Positions 1 through 7,137 of a stretch of DNA of 21,130 bases are shown in pieces. Under the pieces are notes generated by a model. That model was not told where the DNA came from, did no database searches, and saw nothing but the letters and a program-made list of their open reading frames with translations. How positions within the stretch are numbered: the stretch's first letter is position 1; each line of letters opens with the position of its first letter. Source of the stretch: Dehalococcoidia bacterium (GTDB lineage Bacteria; Chloroflexota; Dehalococcoidia; GIF9; AB-539-J10); the NCBI GenBank assembly GCA_030626915.1, contig DAOUTC010000005.1, forward strand, positions 1 to 21,130, written 5' to 3'. Position numbers and translations under genes: made by a program.

Positions 1-200
1 CTGTGAAGTCAGCACTTCAGGGTAAGGATGTAAGTTCCATTCGTAGTGCTATACAAGAGCTATCACAGGCTATGCAGAAAATCGGAGCGTCTGTTTATCA
101 GCAACCGGGACAGCCTCCACCTGGCGGTGGTGAAGGTCCTACTGGTAAGAAACCCGGTGAAGAAGAGGGTACGGTAGAAGGCGAATTCCGGGAGGTGTAA
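1..200 (+). CDS. dnaK: Chaperone DnaK (Hsp70), C-terminal end only
   Basis: Only the last 65 or so codons are in the window; the reading frame is open to the left edge. The translated piece has the shape of a bacterial DnaK tail: a helical lid segment (KSALQGKDVSSIRSAIQEL, then SQAMQKIGASVYQQ), a Gly/Pro/Glu-rich disordered linker, and an acidic end VEGEFREV that matches the usual EGE/DAEFEEV-like terminus. DnaK is the ATP-dependent Hsp70 chaperone of the cytoplasm, working with DnaJ and GrpE. The stop TAA is at 198-200. No dnaJ follows directly; the next gene is a PEP carboxykinase after an AT-rich repeat. The identity rests on a short tail, so it is good but not certain. Confidence 0.85.
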   Translation, partial: VKSALQGKDVSSIRSAIQELSQAMQKIGASVYQQPGQPPPGGGEGPTGKKPGEEEGTVEGEFREV

Positions 201-212
201 AGTGAAGAAATA

Positions 213-298
213 CGAAACCCTAAACTCTAAATCCTAAACTTAGGAATTTGGATTTTGGATTTGTTTAGGATTTAGAAATTCGAATTTAGGATTTCTCC
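213..298. repeat. AT-rich interspersed repeat (aaatcctaaac family)
   Basis: The stretch between dnaK and the PEPCK gene is built from short variants of AAATCCTAAA and its complement. A perfect 13-bp inverted repeat, CTAAATCCTAAAC at 227-239 and GTTTAGGATTTAG at 263-275, is separated by 23 nt, so the RNA could fold. The 11-mer AAATCCTAAAC recurs at 2761-2771 upstream of dnaE, which argues for a dispersed family rather than chance AT-richness. It may also supply promoter-like sequence for the downstream gene, but no clear -35/-10 pair could be picked out. Confidence 0.6.
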
Positions 299-309
299 GA
301 AGGAGCTCA

Positions 310-1941
310 ATGTCAAAATTTGATTTAGAAGAATTCGCACGAACTGCGGAGAGAATCAGGAAAAAAGCAATAGAGGAAAACAGGCTTATAAGTAATCCCT
401 CCGATGGAGAACTAGGACTGCTCTTAGAGAATGAGCCTGGCATTAGGAAAACTATATATGGAAATTTTGTTGCTGAGAGTGAACCTACTTCCAGAGCAGC
501 AATATTTACCCAGAATAGCCATGATTATCCCTTCGGTGAAGAGGAGGGAGAGCTCTTAGTTCAGTGTGAAAAAGCTCTGGCCCAAGAAAGATTGATTTCC
601 ATTGATAGAGTTGTGGGCAATGAGAGTAGTGAAACAACGGTCAGGTTAATTGTTCCAGAAAGATTTGCCCATGTTGCCTATGGTGGGAAGAATCTTTTTA
701 TACCCGTAAAAAGAGAGGTTAAAGAGCCAACATATCAAATTTTATTTTTCGCTGACGAAGCTTTCGAAGCTAATAGATCAAAGCCACTTCCACAAAAAGA
801 CATCACCATAAGATTAGCTATGCTGGATGACGGGAGGGTTATTAAAATAGTCAGGAACAGCAACTACATAGGCGAATATAAAAAGGGGGTTTTTGCTGCT
901 GAGGATTGGGTGGCTAAAACTAGAAGGGGTGGAATTTTCTTGCATGCAGGCTGTAGAGAGGACTATCTTCAATCGGCGCATGGGGATTACAGGACTATTA
1001 GATCGTTGCTTCTCGCTTTATCTGCAAATGGAAAAACAACTCTAACCTCTAAGATTTTGGCAAGGAAAGGGAATGAAAGGTCCTGGCTCATTCAAGACGA
1101 CGGTGGCACTCTTATGCCAGATGGTTCCTTTCATGGTTTTGAAGCCGGAGGGGTATTTGTAAAAGCAGAGGGTGTAAATCCAGGGAATCAAATTGAAATA
1201 TTCTATGGCTTATTAAAACCAGAAACCCTGTGTGAGAATGTTTATGTAACTGGAGATGGAGACTTTGACTTCTATAATTTTGAAAGAACATCCAACGGAA
1301 GAGCAGTTATACTGAGAAAAGATTTTATGCATGCCAGCCCTTATATTGATGTTGACAGGGTAGATAACTTAATTCTTATTACCAGGGGACCGTTAATCCC
1401 TGCGATATCAAAATTGACTCTTGAGCAGGCGGTAGCTCTTATGGTTATAGGACAGGCAATGGAATCTTCGGCGGGTGACCCCACACGGGCTGGAAGGATT
1501 AGAAGTGAGTTCTTCTATGACCCCTTTGTAGCCGGTAATAGAGCGGAGCATGCAAATATATTTTATGAAATATTAAGAGGGCTTCCCCACGTAAATTACT
1601 ATCTACTAAATACTGGAGGAATAGGCGTTGGAGGAATAGATACCGTAGAATTAGGCGAAGAGGGAACACGTTACAGAGATATAAGATTGGAACACACCAT
1701 GGCTATATTAGATTCCTTATTAAGAGGAGGCCTTGAAGATTGGCTAGATTCGCCTACAGGCTTTGAGGTGCCAAGGGCAGTAAGGTATGTAGATGATATT
1801 TACTTTCACCCTGAGAAGCTTTATTCCAAGATTGAATTCGAGGAGAAGCAAAAAGAACTTAACAAAATCAGATGTGAGGCCATAGAAAAACTTGGTAACT
1901 CCTTGCACTCCAGCATAAGAAATGTCTTTATCCAATCCTAA
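310..1941 (+). CDS. Phosphoenolpyruvate carboxykinase, ATP-type, divergent
   Basis: A 543-residue protein, close to the roughly 540 residues usual for ATP-dependent PEP carboxykinase, which interconverts oxaloacetate plus ATP and PEP plus CO2 in the cytoplasm. Landmarks appear in family order: GEYKKG (residues ~190-200, like GEMKKG with the catalytic Lys), FLHAGC (metal-ligand His), the P-loop ALSANGKTTLT (~237-247), LIQDDGG (metal-binding Asp), and FERTSNGRAVI near the conserved Arg. The P-loop is atypical: the first Gly of the usual GLSGTGKTT is Ala, and the SGT part is SAN. The Asp motif lacks the EHGW that normally follows. This suggests a divergent subfamily; GKT, Lys and His remain, so activity is plausible. 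The start is set by AAGGAG at 300-305, 4 nt before ATG. Convergent with the next gene. Confidence 0.83.
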   Translation: MSKFDLEEFARTAERIRKKAIEENRLISNPSDGELGLLLENEPGIRKTIYGNFVAESEPTSRAAIFTQNSHDYPFGEEEGELLVQCEKALAQERLISIDRVVGNESSETTVRLIVPERFAHVAYGGKNLFIPVKREVKEPTYQILFFADEAFEANRSKPLPQKDITIRLAMLDDGRVIKIVRNSNYIGEYKKGVFAAEDWVAKTRRGGIFLHAGCREDYLQSAHGDYRTIRSLLLALSANGKTTLTSKILARKGNERSWLIQDDGGTLMPDGSFHGFEAGGVFVKAEGVNPGNQIEIFYGLLKPETLCENVYVTGDGDFDFYNFERTSNGRAVILRKDFMHASPYIDVDRVDNLILITRGPLIPAISKLTLEQAVALMVIGQAMESSAGDPTRAGRIRSEFFYDPFVAGNRAEHANIFYEILRGLPHVNYYLLNTGGIGVGGIDTVELGEEGTRYRDIRLEHTMAILDSLLRGGLEDWLDSPTGFEVPRAVRYVDDIYFHPEKLYSKIEFEEKQKELNKIRCEAIEKLGNSLHSSIRNVFIQS

Positions 1942-1982
1942 ACTTAACAGTGGGTTTGAAAAGTTAATACTTGATCTTAACG

Positions 1983-2732
1983 CTAGTGCTTGCGCCGCTG
2001 GTAAATAAAGGGAATTGCCCAGGCAATGCCGCCTAAAAGCAAAGCCTCCGCAGCTATAATCCCGGCGCCGAGGAAGGCAATATCCTGCCAGAATTGTTCC
2101 GGAAATAGCTTGGGGAGATAGCCCGAGCTCATCCACCATGGATTGTCAAAGGCAACATGGTGGAACTGGATGAATAATTGCTCAAAATCAATAAGAATTG
2201 AGGCGATGCCCAGCACAGCTATGATGGCTAAAGTGAGAACACATCCTCGTCTCACTCCCTTAGCTAAATCTTGCCAGCGGCCTTTTCTCCATCTTTTGAG
2301 ATTGCTTCGTTTCCCTCGCAATGACATTAGACTATAGATAATGATATAGGCCAGGCTTGCTACCTGAACTCGATAATTAAATTGAAACAGCCGCTTAACA
2401 TCCTCGAGATGGGTAAGCTCACGATTCTGGTCATCTTCCTGAAACAGTTCAAATTCCTCTCCATACTCATTAACCACTATCATTTGAGGTGTCTCTACGC
2501 GGGAATTGAAGTAGTCAACGAGCCTTCTTGCTACTTCGCTTAACTGTGCCCGGTCTATCTTTGTAACCTCGCTTATACCATATTTATCGAAACCATACTC
2601 GTAAGTATGCATGCTGTTCACTCCCAGGCGAACAGTGCTGGTAAGAAGTAGAAGAGGGAAACAAATTATGAATAGCCAATAGACAGCAGCTTTAATGACT
2701 TTCGATGTTTTAGGCACGCCGACTTTAATCAT
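1983..2732 (-). CDS. DUF1461/TIGR01906-like integral membrane protein
   Basis: A 249-residue membrane protein with four hydrophobic segments at about residues 13-34, 122-138, 160-182 and 213-240. Between the first and second lies a large hydrophilic region (~35-118), probably outside the cytoplasm. This layout, with a Tyr/His-rich stretch just after the first helix and FHHVAFDNPWW before the last one, matches my recollection of the DUF1461 family of unknown function. The loop between helices 2 and 3 is strongly basic and contains a short repeat element read in frame (peptide SLRGKRSNL, residues ~136-144). No Shine-Dalgarno is seen before the ATG; an AT-rich repeat lies immediately upstream and may carry its promoter. 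Function is unknown; family assignment is moderately sure. Confidence 0.7.
   Translation of the reverse strand: MIKVGVPKTSKVIKAAVYWLFIICFPLLLLTSTVRLGVNSMHTYEYGFDKYGISEVTKIDRAQLSEVARRLVDYFNSRVETPQMIVVNEYGEEFELFQEDDQNRELTHLEDVKRLFQFNYRVQVASLAYIIIYSLMSLRGKRSNLKRWRKGRWQDLAKGVRRGCVLTLAIIAVLGIASILIDFEQLFIQFHHVAFDNPWWMSSGYLPKLFPEQFWQDIAFLGAGIIAAEALLLGGIAWAIPFIYQRRKH
2298..2325 (-). repeat. Short palindromic repeat, copy 1, inside DUF1461 gene
   Basis: Read on the minus strand, 28 nt begin with GTCATTGCGAG and end with CGAAGCAATCTC. Both end blocks recur in the same order at 5834-5885 in dnaE on the plus strand. The outer parts are complementary (ATTGC/GCAAT), so each copy can form a hairpin. Here it is translated in frame as SLRGKRSNL in the cytoplasmic-side basic loop of the membrane protein. 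Confidence 0.7.
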
Positions 2733-2737
2733 CTAAC

Positions 2738-2900
2738 TTAAATCCTAAATTCTAATTTCCAAATCCTAAACAAATTCCAAATTTCAAACTCAAATACTAA
2801 AACTCGTTTGTTTTGAATTTTTGTCATTAGTGCTTCGATATTGTTTAGTATTTCGAATTTCGTGCTTAGAATTTATCCGTAATTCGTGCTTCTTTCAGTA
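2738..2900. repeat. AT-rich interspersed repeat array upstream of dnaE
   Basis: The divergent gap between the DUF1461 gene and dnaE is filled by AT-rich repeat units: AAATCCTAAA-type units at 2740-2771, then AAATACTAAA (2791-2800) whose exact complement TTTAGTATTT is at 2844-2853, then three GTGCTT motifs followed by C or A (near 2830, 2862 and 2886). It shares the 11-mer AAATCCTAAAC with the repeat at 213-298. It has no coding potential. The right edge runs into the dnaE promoter. Confidence 0.6.
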
Positions 2901-2910
2901 AACCCTGTGC

Positions 2911-2916
2911 TATAAT
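2911..2916 (+). promoter_or_regulatory. dnaE promoter, extended -10
   Basis: TGCTATAAT gives a perfect TATAAT at 2911-2916 preceded by the TGn extension. No good -35 box is visible 16-18 nt upstream. The -10 ends only 8 nt before the dnaE ATG at 2925, and there is no Shine-Dalgarno, so the predicted transcript would start at or within a few bases of the start codon. Confidence 0.6.
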
Positions 2917-2924
2917 TTTAAAAA

Positions 2925-5900
2925 ATGCCACAGAAGTTCACTCACCTCCATGTTCATACGGAGTATAGTTTGCTTGATGGCATGTGCCGTATTCCACAGC
3001 TTATCGCCAAGACCAAGGAGTTGGGCATGGACAGCCTGGCTATTACTGACCATGGTGCAATGTATGGCGTCATTGATTTTTATCTGGCGGCTAAGGAGGC
3101 AGGGATAAAGCCAATTGTTGGCTGTGAAGTTTATGTAGCTCAAACAGATTGCCATAGTCGAGACCCCGCTCATAAAAATCCGTATCACCTTATCTTACTG
3201 GCTAAGAATAAGAAAGGATACCATAATTTAATTCAATTAGTTACTAAAAGCCACCTTGAGGGATTTTACTATAAGCCCAGGGTGGATAAGGAGCTTCTAA
3301 AGCTTCATCATGATGGACTTATCGCTCTTTCTGGCTGCGCTCATGGGGAACTGGCTCGACTTATTCTGGAAGGGCGAATTGATGAGGCAGCCAGAACAGC
3401 TTCATGGTATAAGGAAACTTTTGTTGATTACTATCTGGAGATTCAAAGACACCCGATTCCTGAACTTGAAAAAATTAACCAGGGACTTATTTCCTTATCC
3501 ACCAAGCTCGATATACCACCCGTGGCCACTGTTGATGTTCATTACATTAATAAAAAAGATGCTCCTGCTCATGAACTCCTGCTATGCATACAGACCAATA
3601 CTTCCATACATGATGAAAAGAGACTAAAGATGTCAGGCGATTTCTTCTATTTAAAGAGTCTTGAAGAGATGGAGCAGCTCTTTGATGATATGCCTCAGGC
3701 TGTAGAGAATGCTCAGCACATTGCCGATATGTGTCAATTAGAATTGGATTTTGCCAGGCTCCACTTGCCGCAGGTAACCTTGTCTCAAGGCAAGACAGCA
3801 GATGATTTCTTGGCTGAGCTTTGTTGGCAAGGGTTAGAAAAGAGATACTCAGACCCGTCTCCTAAAGTCAAGGAACGTCTTGACTATGAACTCGAAGTTA
3901 TCCAAAAAACTAGATTTGCTGATTACTTCCTTGTCGTTTGGGATATCGTCTCCTTTGCCCGAGGCCGTGGCATCCACTTTGGTGTTCGAGGGAGTGCTGC
4001 TGCCAGCTTGGCTCTTTATTGTCTGGGTATCACCGATATTGACCCTTTGGCTTATGAGCTTGTTTTTGAGCGCTTTCTCAATGTAGAGCGCCGCGAACTT
4101 CCAGATATTGACCTTGATTTCCAGGATGACCGTCGCGATGAAATCCTGGCCTATGTTAATCAGAAATATGGCACTGACCACGTAGCTCAAATCATTACCT
4201 TTGGCACTCTGGGAGCCAGGGCGGCGTTAAGAGATACCGGGCGGGCTTTGGGTATGCCTTATGCTCAAGTGGACCAGGTGGCTCGACTTATTCCTCTAGA
4301 GTTAACTATAACCTTGGATAGAGCTGTGGGAGAGAGCAAGGAACTTAACGATATCTACTGTGGAGATGAGGTGGTACGTAACTTAATTGATTCAGCTCGA
4401 AAGCTGGAAGGCCTTGTTAGACACGCTAGCACCCATGCCGCTGGTGTTGTTATTTCAAGTGACCCCTTAACTAAATATGTACCTCTGCAGCCGATAGGTA
4501 AAGGGAATCACCGTGCTGTTATGACTCAGTATCATATGGGGAACATCGCTCGCCTGGGGCTTTTGAAGATGGATTTCTTGGGGCTATCCAATTTGACCAT
4601 CCTGGCTAAAGCTACAGAAATTATCAAGCAAAATCGCGGAATCTCTGTAGATTTGCTACACATCCCTCTTAATGATAGTAAGACTTTCAAGTTGCTGGCT
4701 TCAGGAGAAACCAAAGGTATTTTCCAGCTGGAAGGCAGTGGCATGCGCCGCTACATAAAGGAACTTGAACCTACTAATTTTAGCGATATTGCTGCCATGA
4801 TAGCGCTTTATCGCCCCGGACCAATGGAACAGATTCCTATTTTCATAAAAGCTAAGCAGGGAATTATTCCTGTTCATTATCCTCACCCTGCCTTAAAGGA
4901 AATCCTGAAGGAAACCTACGGGGTCATTGTCTACCAAGAACAGGTATTGTTTATCGCCCAGGCTCTAGCCGGCTATAGCTTGGGACAGGCTGATGTCCTT
5001 CGTAAAGCTATGGGTAAGAAAATACCAAAGGTGATGAAGAAGGAAAAGAAGAACTTCATTGCTGGAGCTAATAAGAAGGGTATATCAACAGAATTGGCTG
5101 AAGAGGTATTTTCCTTAATCGAGCCCTTTGCTGGCTATGCCTTCAATAAAGCTCACAGCGTAAGCTACGCCCTCATTGCTTACCATGGTGCCTATCTTAA
5201 GGCCAACTATCCTACTGAATATATGACTGCCTTCCTCAACACTTATTGGGATGATATGGAGAAGGTTCGTTCAGCAGTGGCTGAATGTCGAAGGTTAGGT
5301 ATCCAGGTGCTTCCCCCGGATGTTAATGGGAGCCAGGCCAACTTTGCTATAGAGACCTCACCCTCGGCTCCCTCTCCAGTAAATGGAGAGGGAAGGGGTG
5401 AGGATGCCATCCGCTTTGGGTTGGCCGCTATTAAAAATGTCGGTCCTTCGCCTATTGGGTGTATCTTATCAGCCCGTAGTCAAGGAGGTGCTTTTAAGTC
5501 CATAGAAGACTTCTGCCATCGAACCGACCTACGTAATATCAATAAAAAGGTGCTGGAAAGCTTGATTAAGGCTGGTGTTTTTGACTCCTTGGGTAGCCGG
5601 GGAGCGCTGCTTAAATCCCTTAGTGGGATTGTCTCCTTAGCTCAAATGGAACAACGAATGAAGGAATCAGGGCAAACTAGCATGCTTGATTTGTGGACCC
5701 AGGCATCTCCTGCCTTTGCTCTGGATTCAGAGATAAGGAAAGGGGAAGATGTATCTACTAAGCAAAAGTTGGATTGGGAGAGAGAGTTATTAGGCGTTTA
5801 TTTCTCTTCATCGCCTCTTGATTCTCTAGCTCAGTCATTGCGAGCCGAAGCCCTGAGCCCAGCGAAGGGGCAGCGAAGCAATCTCATTTCCTGTGGTGAA

Positions 5901-6446
5901 ATCAACACTGATATGGCCAATGAAACAATAGTAATTGCTGGGATGGTAGCCTCAGTGCGTCACGCTTATACTCGGGATAAACGCCCTTTTATTATTGCGG
6001 CACTCGAGGATTTGGATGGTAGTGTGGAGGTTACTGTCTGGCCAGGACTTTATGAAAACACCAAGGAGCTATGGCAGGGAGGCAATATTCTCGTGGTTAA
6101 GGGATTAGTGAAGGTGAGAGATGGGAAAGTGCAGTTAAATTGCCAGCAGGCGCAGAGGTACCAGCATATTAAGCCAGAAAGCAAGGTGTCAACCGGGCAA
6201 AATCGACGCCACCTTATAATAAATCTTAACCAGACAGAGAATGCGGAAGAAGATGTTGACCTTCTACATAGGGTTATCGGTGTCCTGCAAAACTATCCCG
6301 GGCAGGATAAAGTCTCTTTCGCTGTTACCACTGAGGATGAAACTACTGACCTGGAAATGCCTGAAATGACTGTAGACTATTGTCCTGAGCTAGCAAGTGA
6401 ATTGGGCAACGTATTAGGCGAAGGCAATTTGAGACTTGAGCCATAA
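2925..6446 (+). CDS. dnaE: DNA polymerase III subunit alpha
   Basis: A 1173-residue replicative polymerase of the DnaE1 type. The N-terminal PHP domain opens with HLHVHTEYSLLDG and continues through ITDHGAMYG and GCEVYVA (~1-280). The palm follows, with GVRGSAAASL and the catalytic acidic motif PDIDLDFQDDRRDEI (~385-400). Fingers include IALYRPGPMEQIP and YQEQVL; a helix-hairpin-helix region has IRFGLAAIKNVG (~828-840); an OB fold (TIVIAGMVASVRHAY to VRDGKVQLN) lies at ~1004-1080. The protein carries two in-frame palindromic insertions, at residues ~811-827 and ~970-987, both in linkers between domains, where family members normally have shorter sequence. It has its own promoter with almost no leader. 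The stop codon is 1 nt from that of the convergent ogt gene. Confidence 0.97.
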   Translation: MPQKFTHLHVHTEYSLLDGMCRIPQLIAKTKELGMDSLAITDHGAMYGVIDFYLAAKEAGIKPIVGCEVYVAQTDCHSRDPAHKNPYHLILLAKNKKGYHNLIQLVTKSHLEGFYYKPRVDKELLKLHHDGLIALSGCAHGELARLILEGRIDEAARTASWYKETFVDYYLEIQRHPIPELEKINQGLISLSTKLDIPPVATVDVHYINKKDAPAHELLLCIQTNTSIHDEKRLKMSGDFFYLKSLEEMEQLFDDMPQAVENAQHIADMCQLELDFARLHLPQVTLSQGKTADDFLAELCWQGLEKRYSDPSPKVKERLDYELEVIQKTRFADYFLVVWDIVSFARGRGIHFGVRGSAAASLALYCLGITDIDPLAYELVFERFLNVERRELPDIDLDFQDDRRDEILAYVNQKYGTDHVAQIITFGTLGARAALRDTGRALGMPYAQVDQVARLIPLELTITLDRAVGESKELNDIYCGDEVVRNLIDSARKLEGLVRHASTHAAGVVISSDPLTKYVPLQPIGKGNHRAVMTQYHMGNIARLGLLKMDFLGLSNLTILAKATEIIKQNRGISVDLLHIPLNDSKTFKLLASGETKGIFQLEGSGMRRYIKELEPTNFSDIAAMIALYRPGPMEQIPIFIKAKQGIIPVHYPHPALKEILKETYGVIVYQEQVLFIAQALAGYSLGQADVLRKAMGKKIPKVMKKEKKNFIAGANKKGISTELAEEVFSLIEPFAGYAFNKAHSVSYALIAYHGAYLKANYPTEYMTAFLNTYWDDMEKVRSAVAECRRLGIQVLPPDVNGSQANFAIETSPSAPSPVNGEGRGEDAIRFGLAAIKNVGPSPIGCILSARSQGGAFKSIEDFCHRTDLRNINKKVLESLIKAGVFDSLGSRGALLKSLSGIVSLAQMEQRMKESGQTSMLDLWTQASPAFALDSEIRKGEDVSTKQKLDWERELLGVYFSSSPLDSLAQSLRAEALSPAKGQRSNLISCGEINTDMANETIVIAGMVASVRHAYTRDKRPFIIAALEDLDGSVEVTVWPGLYENTKELWQGGNILVVKGLVKVRDGKVQLNCQQAQRYQHIKPESKVSTGQNRRHLIINLNQTENAEEDVDLLHRVIGVLQNYPGQDKVSFAVTTEDETTDLEMPEMTVDYCPELASELGNVLGEGNLRLEP
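5356..5403 (+). repeat. 48-nt palindromic element in frame within dnaE
   Basis: Outer arms CCTCACCC (5356-5363) and GGGTGAGG (5396-5403) are exact complements. Inner arms CCCTCTCCA (5370-5378) and TGGAGAGGG (5384-5392) are exact complements around a GTAAA loop. The whole is a strong interrupted hairpin of 48 nt, 16 codons. It is translated as TSPSAPSPVNGEGRGED, a low-complexity peptide unlike flanking DnaE sequence, directly before IRFGLAAIKNVG. Confidence 0.8.
5834..5885 (+). repeat. Short palindromic repeat, copy 2, in frame within dnaE
   Basis: Begins with GTCATTGCGAG (5834-5844) and ends with CGAAGCAATCTC (5874-5885), the same end blocks as the copy at 2298-2325. Compared with that 28-nt copy it holds 24 extra internal nt, a multiple of three. 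The interior includes CCCTGAGC...GCGAAGGGG (5851-5870), which looks like a smaller palindromic unit nested in the first. Translated as SLRAEALSPAKGQRSNL, the same frame as the other copy. Confidence 0.78.
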
Positions 6447-6457
6447 CTCATATGGCT
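6439..6457. terminator. Hairpin across the convergent dnaE/ogt stop codons
   Basis: AGCCATA (6439-6445) and TATGGCT (6451-6457) form a perfect 7-bp stem around ACTCA. It covers both stop codons, TAA of dnaE at 6444-6446 and TGA of ogt at 6448-6450. No T-run follows on either strand, so a classical intrinsic terminator is not shown; it could still slow or end transcription from both sides or protect 3' ends. Confidence 0.35.
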
Positions 6458-6966
6458 TTGGTCTCTATTTCGAGCAGACGCCGTTTCCACGATTTGCCAT
6501 CGCTAAATCCACCAAGACTGCCATCGCTACAGATTACACGATGACACGGGATTATTATGGGGAGAGGGTTTCTGGCTAAGGCTTGTCCTACAGCCCTAGC
6601 CGCCCCAGACATACCCATTTTGCCAGCAATCCAAGCGTAGGTCCTTGTCTCACCATAAGGAATAGACTGAGTTACCCTCCATACTCCTTTCTGGAATGGA
6701 CTGGCCAGAGATAAATCTAACTTGTCAGGGAAGCTAACTGGCTTACCACCCAAGTAATGCTTTATTTTTTCAGGTAAAACACCAAAATAGTTAGTTTCCG
6801 CCTCGGTTAAAGTTTGGGTGTGCCATTCCAGGGCAAATTCGTTAAGGAGATGCCATACTTGTTCTGGTGATGGCTTAGGTAAAGCGAGCCCTCCTAACCC
6901 CTTTCCAGATCCCAGGATCCCCATCCAACCCAGCGGCGTATTGAAGATGAGATAATTCAGGCTCAT
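6448..6966 (-). CDS. ogt: Methylated-DNA--protein-cysteine methyltransferase
   Basis: A 172-residue O6-alkylguanine-DNA alkyltransferase, a suicide repair enzyme that moves the alkyl group from O6-guanine to its own cysteine. The C-terminal domain is complete: SPFQKGVWRVTQSIPYGET, then ARAVGQALARNP, and the active-site motif IIPCHRVI with Cys in PCHRV (~residue 142), followed by GSLGGFSDGKSWKRRLLEIE. The N-terminal domain is a weakly conserved alpha/beta part as usual. It is the last gene of the minus-strand operon and its ATG overlaps the stop of the small upstream ORF (ATGA at 6963-6966). No good Shine-Dalgarno precedes it, so translation probably depends on coupling. Confidence 0.95.
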   Translation of the reverse strand: MSLNYLIFNTPLGWMGILGSGKGLGGLALPKPSPEQVWHLLNEFALEWHTQTLTEAETNYFGVLPEKIKHYLGGKPVSFPDKLDLSLASPFQKGVWRVTQSIPYGETRTYAWIAGKMGMSGAARAVGQALARNPLPIIIPCHRVICSDGSLGGFSDGKSWKRRLLEIETKAI

Positions 6967-7124
6967 CTGCCAGCAATTCTCTCAGTGATGAAAAACCGTG
7001 ACAAGGTCTCGCCTTTTCTTTCAGTTGTTGGTTCCATCATTTCATATTTGGGTTGCTTGGGCCGGAATTGCATCATGTAATGGACAACCCTATTGTAGCC
7101 AAGCAAAAATGGAACTATTAGCAT
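6963..7124 (-). CDS. Small hypothetical protein between hpf and ogt
   Basis: A 53-codon ORF beginning MLIVPFLLGYNRVVHYMMQF and ending in a basic tail FFITERIAGR. I do not recognise the family. The frame is also open upstream to a TTG at 7157, which would overlap the end of hpf, but the ATG at 7122-7124 has AGGG 8 nt before it and is the better start. It fills the space between hpf and ogt exactly: its TGA overlaps the ogt ATG as ATGA, and ogt lacks its own ribosome site. This packing argues for real translation. A short hydrophobic N-terminus is present but is too short to call a membrane segment. It could be a leader peptide that only couples ogt translation. Confidence 0.45.
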   Translation of the reverse strand: MLIVPFLLGYNRVVHYMMQFRPKQPKYEMMEPTTERKGETLSRFFITERIAGR

Positions 7125-7137
7125 CTTAGATGCCCTA

